From positions 62,001 through 126,000 of the forward strand of contig JBCBZW010000001.1 in assembly GCA_039815145.1 (NCBI GenBank): DNA of 64,000 bases, read 5' to 3'. The translations under genes and the position numbers were made by a program. The stretch's first letter is position 1. Every line of letters starts with the position of its first letter. The stretch is from Pseudomonadota bacterium. Lineage in GTDB: Bacteria > Pseudomonadota > Gammaproteobacteria > Steroidobacterales > JBCBZW01. The notes under the pieces were generated by a model. The model had not been told where the DNA came from and searched no databases. It saw only the letters and a program-made list of their open reading frames with translations. Below, one piece after another: positions 61,066 through 64,000 of this stretch.

Positions 61066-61836
61066 TTGGAGATCTGGCAGGCAATTGCCCTGTGCGGCGT
61101 CGGCGTCGCGGCGGGTTGGATGAACGTGATGGCCGCCGGCGGCTCCATGCTGACCGTGCCCGTGATGCTCCTGTTCGGCCTCGACGGCCCCGTGGCGAAC
61201 GGCACCAACCGGGTGGCCATCCTGGCCCAGAACGCCGTCGCCGTCCTCGCCTTTCGCAAGCGCGGCTACGAACAACCCCTGCTCGGCCTGTCCCTGGGGC
61301 TGGCGACGCTCCCGGGGGCGCTGGTCGGTGCGTTTACCGGCGTCCAGCTACGGGGTGAGCGCTTCGAACTCGTGCTGGCGGTAGTGATGCTCATCTCCAT
61401 GGCGGCCATGTGGAGCCAAGGCCGGGAGAAGCAGCGACCCGACGCGCCTCCTACCGCCACACCAAGCCAACGGCCTAGCCGTCAGCGCCTGATCCTCGGA
61501 CACCTGTGCATGATCGGCGTTGGTTTTTGGGGCGGACTGATTCAGGTGGGCGTGGGCTTCGTGCTCATGCCCGTACTCCACCGCGTCCTCGGCTTCGATC
61601 TGGTGCGCGTGAATCAGTACAAGGTGCTCGCCGTCCTCACCTACACGGTGCCCGTGCTCGCGGTGTACGCCTGGCAGTCCGGCGTGCTGTGGCTCACGGG
61701 CGCCGCCCTGGCCCTCGGCAATGCGATCGGGGGCTGGCTCGGCGCGCACCACACCATGACCCGCGGTGCGGGGCTGGTGCATCTGGTGTTCAACCTGGCG
61801 CTGATCGCGCTGGTGATTCGCCTAGTGTTCTTCTAG
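61066..61836 (+). CDS. TSUP (TauE/SafE) family membrane transporter
   Basis: The 256-residue protein has two repeats of about four membrane segments, each opening with a Gly-rich helix: GVGVAAGWMNVMAAGGSMLTVP and IGVGFWGGLIQVGVGFVLMP, as in sulfite/sulfonate exporters or permeases of the TSUP family. It starts at a TTG (61066) preceded by AGGGGA at 4 bases; no better start lies nearby and this gives the usual family length. Sulfite or sulfur-compound transport is suggested by the cys context. It overlaps the tail of aceK by 15 bases (convergent). Confidence 0.85.
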   Translation: MEIWQAIALCGVGVAAGWMNVMAAGGSMLTVPVMLLFGLDGPVANGTNRVAILAQNAVAVLAFRKRGYEQPLLGLSLGLATLPGALVGAFTGVQLRGERFELVLAVVMLISMAAMWSQGREKQRPDAPPTATPSQRPSRQRLILGHLCMIGVGFWGGLIQVGVGFVLMPVLHRVLGFDLVRVNQYKVLAVLTYTVPVLAVYAWQSGVLWLTGAALALGNAIGGWLGAHHTMTRGAGLVHLVFNLALIALVIRLVFF

Positions 61837-63678
61837 GCCATCGCGTGGGCCATCGCGCAACGCGTCTTGCTCGCCGCGCCGTCGGTAGGGCACCAGTTCG
61901 AGCACCTCGCCGCGCTCGTGACGCGCCTTCACATCGCGCCACCACGCCGCCGTGAACAACTCGCCGTGGAGTTCCAGGAAGCGATCGCGCAGTTCGCCGC
62001 CGAAGCCGAGGAACGAGGCGAACTGATGTGGGAAGACGTCGTTCTCCGCCACGTAGAACCAATCGGAGGGCCGCATCTCGTCTTCCTCGTAGGCGGCCTG
62101 CACCGGATCGCGGAAATTGCAGTCCGTAACGAGGCACAGCTCATCGTAGTCGAAGAACACGACCCGGCGCTGGCGACTCACGCCGAAGTTCTTCAATAGC
62201 AGATCGCCGGGGAAGATGTTGGCGTGGGCCAGGTCTCGAATAGCTTGTCCGTAGTCGATCACCACCTGCATGCGATCCTCACCGCTGGCCTCGCGCAAAT
62301 ATTTGTTGAGCGGGATCAGACGCCGCTCGACGTAGACGTGATCCAGCACCAGCGTGTTCTCGCCCTCGAGATGGGTGCTGGCGGTGGCTTCATTCAGCAA
62401 CTCATCGCGAAGGGTGGGTTCGAAGCGATCCGCTGCGAACTTCATGCCGGCGAACTCCTGCGCCTCGACCAGGCGACCGACCCGATCGTGGGTCGCCACC
62501 AGGCGGTACTTGTCCTTCACGTCCTGCCGGGTGGTGGTTTTCGGGTAGGCGAAGTTGTCGCGGATCACCTTGAACACACCGCCGTAGGACGGCAGGGCGA
62601 ATACGATCATCACCATGCCCTTGTCGAGGGCCGCGTCGCGGAAGCGTTCGCTGGACAGGGCGAGGTGCTCGCGAATCTCGTGGTAGCGCTGGGTCTTCCC
62701 CTGCTTGGCCCGCCCCAACATCGTGAACAGGTCCACCACGGACTTATGCGGCATGATCGAATGCAGGAAGATCACCGCGCTGGTCACGCTCTCTAGATCT
62801 ACGTGGAAGTACGAGCGAGCGAAGCCGAAGACGAAGCTAACCTCATCGTCGTCGAGGAGCACCGCATCCACCTCGATACCCGTTTGCGCGTTGCGCAAGG
62901 CGATCAGCAACGGGTGTTGGCGGCTGGCGGAGGTCAGGCGGCCCACGAGGTAGGCGCGCGTATCGCGAAAAAAGACGGGACCGATCATCTCCACCAGCTG
63001 CGGCTCGCCTGCCCCAGCGCTCTCGAGGAACTCGCGCACCTCGCTCGCCACATGGTCACCGCTGCTCACGATGTCGCGATAGGTCACGGCGAAGGGGTAG
63101 TCGGCGAGCAACACGGTAAACAATTGTGTCAGGGACCCGCCCTGCAAGGCGTAGCGTCGCACGCCCAGCGGATGGGCAGACTGGGCGAGGGGCTGGCTGT
63201 CCTCCGACTGGAAGACGATGCGCTGCACGGCGTCGGCCACCCCGAACACCCGGCGCGCCACCGAATTGAAGTAGGTGCGCGTGAACTCGATGTCTCGGTA
63301 GGTGGCGATGTTCTCGGCGAAGCGCCGGCGCATGGCGTGCCAAACGCGCTCCTCGAGAATCGGGCAAGTCGGTGTTTGCTCAAACAATTCGCGCACGCGC
63401 GCGACGGTGGCGTTCACACAGTTGTCGTAGAGCTGAATCCGCTCCACCGCGTCCGCGCGACTTGCCGCCCACTTGCGTTGTTCGAAACGTTGCTTCGCGC
63501 GCTGTGTGATGGAGCGAAACTCGGAGTTGTAGCGCACAAAATCGATGAACACCTGGTGCGCGCAGGCATGCACGAGGCGCTCTTGCGCCTGGGGGTCGTT
63601 CGCCGACGCTCCGGGCCCTTCGCCGCTTGACGATGACTCAGGCGATCGCCTCACGCGCGGGTCCATGCTTTGTGTCAC
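61822..63678 (-). CDS. aceK: isocitrate dehydrogenase kinase/phosphatase
   Basis: AceK phosphorylates and dephosphorylates isocitrate dehydrogenase to divert carbon into the glyoxylate shunt. The 618-residue protein has the regulatory N-half (FTRTYFNSVARRVFGV) and the kinase half with FALPSYGGVFKVIRD, the AMP/ATP region and VVIDYGQAIRDLAHANIFPGDLLLKNFG, the catalytic loop, then FFDYDELCLVTDCNFR. aceA and aceB are not adjacent. The start is GTG 63678 or ATG 63666, no strong ribosome site. Divergent from the response regulator gene across about 40 bases. Confidence 0.96.
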   Translation of the reverse strand: MTQSMDPRVRRSPESSSSGEGPGASANDPQAQERLVHACAHQVFIDFVRYNSEFRSITQRAKQRFEQRKWAASRADAVERIQLYDNCVNATVARVRELFEQTPTCPILEERVWHAMRRRFAENIATYRDIEFTRTYFNSVARRVFGVADAVQRIVFQSEDSQPLAQSAHPLGVRRYALQGGSLTQLFTVLLADYPFAVTYRDIVSSGDHVASEVREFLESAGAGEPQLVEMIGPVFFRDTRAYLVGRLTSASRQHPLLIALRNAQTGIEVDAVLLDDDEVSFVFGFARSYFHVDLESVTSAVIFLHSIMPHKSVVDLFTMLGRAKQGKTQRYHEIREHLALSSERFRDAALDKGMVMIVFALPSYGGVFKVIRDNFAYPKTTTRQDVKDKYRLVATHDRVGRLVEAQEFAGMKFAADRFEPTLRDELLNEATASTHLEGENTLVLDHVYVERRLIPLNKYLREASGEDRMQVVIDYGQAIRDLAHANIFPGDLLLKNFGVSRQRRVVFFDYDELCLVTDCNFRDPVQAAYEEDEMRPSDWFYVAENDVFPHQFASFLGFGGELRDRFLELHGELFTAAWWRDVKARHERGEVLELVPYRRRGEQDALRDGPRDGLEEH

Positions 63679-63715
63679 AGTGGGTCATCGCCTTGTCTCC
63701 TGGAGTGAGGGTCCC

Positions 63716-64000
63716 ATGGTAACGGGTCGTCGTTATTCCGTGCTGCTGGTCGAGGATCAGGCCCTGGTGCGCGAGATGATCACCTCAGTGCTAGAGGCGA
63801 ACGATTTCCGCGTCACCCCCGTGGCCTGCATGAACGAGGCAATCGACGCGTTCAGCGCCGCGTCGCTGGAGATCGACACGGTCTTGTCGGACGTGCGCCT
63901 GGGGGACGGCCGCAACGGCATCGAACTGGCCGATTGGGTGCGCGAGCGCCACGCGGACATGCCAGTGATACTGATGTCAGCGCTCACCGACGCGTCGTAC
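63716..64000 (+). CDS. response regulator, receiver domain (3' end outside window)
   Basis: The first 95 residues form a receiver domain: YSVLLVEDQALVREM with acidic residues, phospho-acceptor Asp in TVLSDVRLGDGRNG, and VILMSALTD with the conserved Ser/Thr position. The output domain is cut off. The ATG at 63716 has GAGG 5 bases upstream. The VRLGDGRNG loop resembles those of receiver domains of hybrid kinases or GGDEF/EAL regulators, but the type cannot be told. Confidence 0.85.
   Translation, partial: MVTGRRYSVLLVEDQALVREMITSVLEANDFRVTPVACMNEAIDAFSAASLEIDTVLSDVRLGDGRNGIELADWVRERHADMPVILMSALTDASY

Overview
This is a GC-rich chromosomal window from a gammaproteobacterium. The evidence is gene order: gatCAB divergent from mreBCD; mrdAB-mltB-rlpA-dacA-ybeD-lipB-lipA; lptD-surA-pdxA-rsmA-(usp)-apaG-apaH; plus aceK, cysB and the peptidoglycan-recycling pair amgK-murU. 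The recycling pair points to a Pseudomonas-like or Chromatiales/Xanthomonadales-like lineage rather than an enteric one. Most genes are housekeeping, densely packed, often with ATGA or GTGA start/stop overlaps and several GTG or TTG starts. I see no rRNA, tRNA, CRISPR array, insertion sequence or prophage gene.

Layout: 1-1 kb, end of a MoeB/ThiF-type gene and an unknown small gene with a Fur-box-like site upstream. 1-7 kb (minus), a methionine/SAM-cycle operon: an ArsR-methyltransferase fusion regulator of SahR type, metF and metH, with a promoter and palindromic operator that overlap. 7-12 kb (minus), gatC-gatA-gatB-hslO and a class IV aminotransferase. 12-24 kb (plus), a continuous cell-wall elongation cluster (mreBCD, PBP2, RodA, MltB, RlpA, DacA, a D-amino-acid transaminase) running into ybeD-lipB-lipA. 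24-34 kb, a lone DUF2490 gene and a chemotaxis-type cluster (STAS, cheY, cheA, cheW, mcp, cheR, cheB) with a divergent 642-residue helical protein. 34-44 kb, amgK-murU (minus) divergent from the lptD-surA-pdxA-rsmA-usp-apaGH series. 43.5-48.7 kb, a kynurenine-pathway set (3-hydroxyanthranilate dioxygenase, ACMS decarboxylase, a cyclase/formamidase, kynureninase, kynurenine monooxygenase) directly behind apaH. 48.7-51 kb, a Rieske oxygenase translationally coupled to a PEP-CTERM protein gene under a perfect sigma-54 promoter match. 51-54 kb, an RRM RNA-binding protein and a REC-PAS-GGDEF-EAL protein. 54-62 kb, sulfur assimilation: cysB, cysH, cysI, cysJ and two anion transporters. 62-64 kb, aceK and the start of a response regulator.

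The most interesting points are two. First, the protein divergent from the che operon carries an FQD-x3-Q motif like the CheZ active site, an MCP-hairpin-like segment and a C-terminal acidic DDLSDILF tail that resembles the CheY-binding tail of CheZ; the cluster has no other recognisable CheY-P phosphatase, so this may be an unrecognised phosphatase/adaptor. Second, the sigma-54-controlled PEP-CTERM gene is joined by an ATGA overlap to a quaternary-ammonium-type Rieske oxygenase, an unexpected pairing of an extracellular sorted protein and a cytoplasmic oxygenase.
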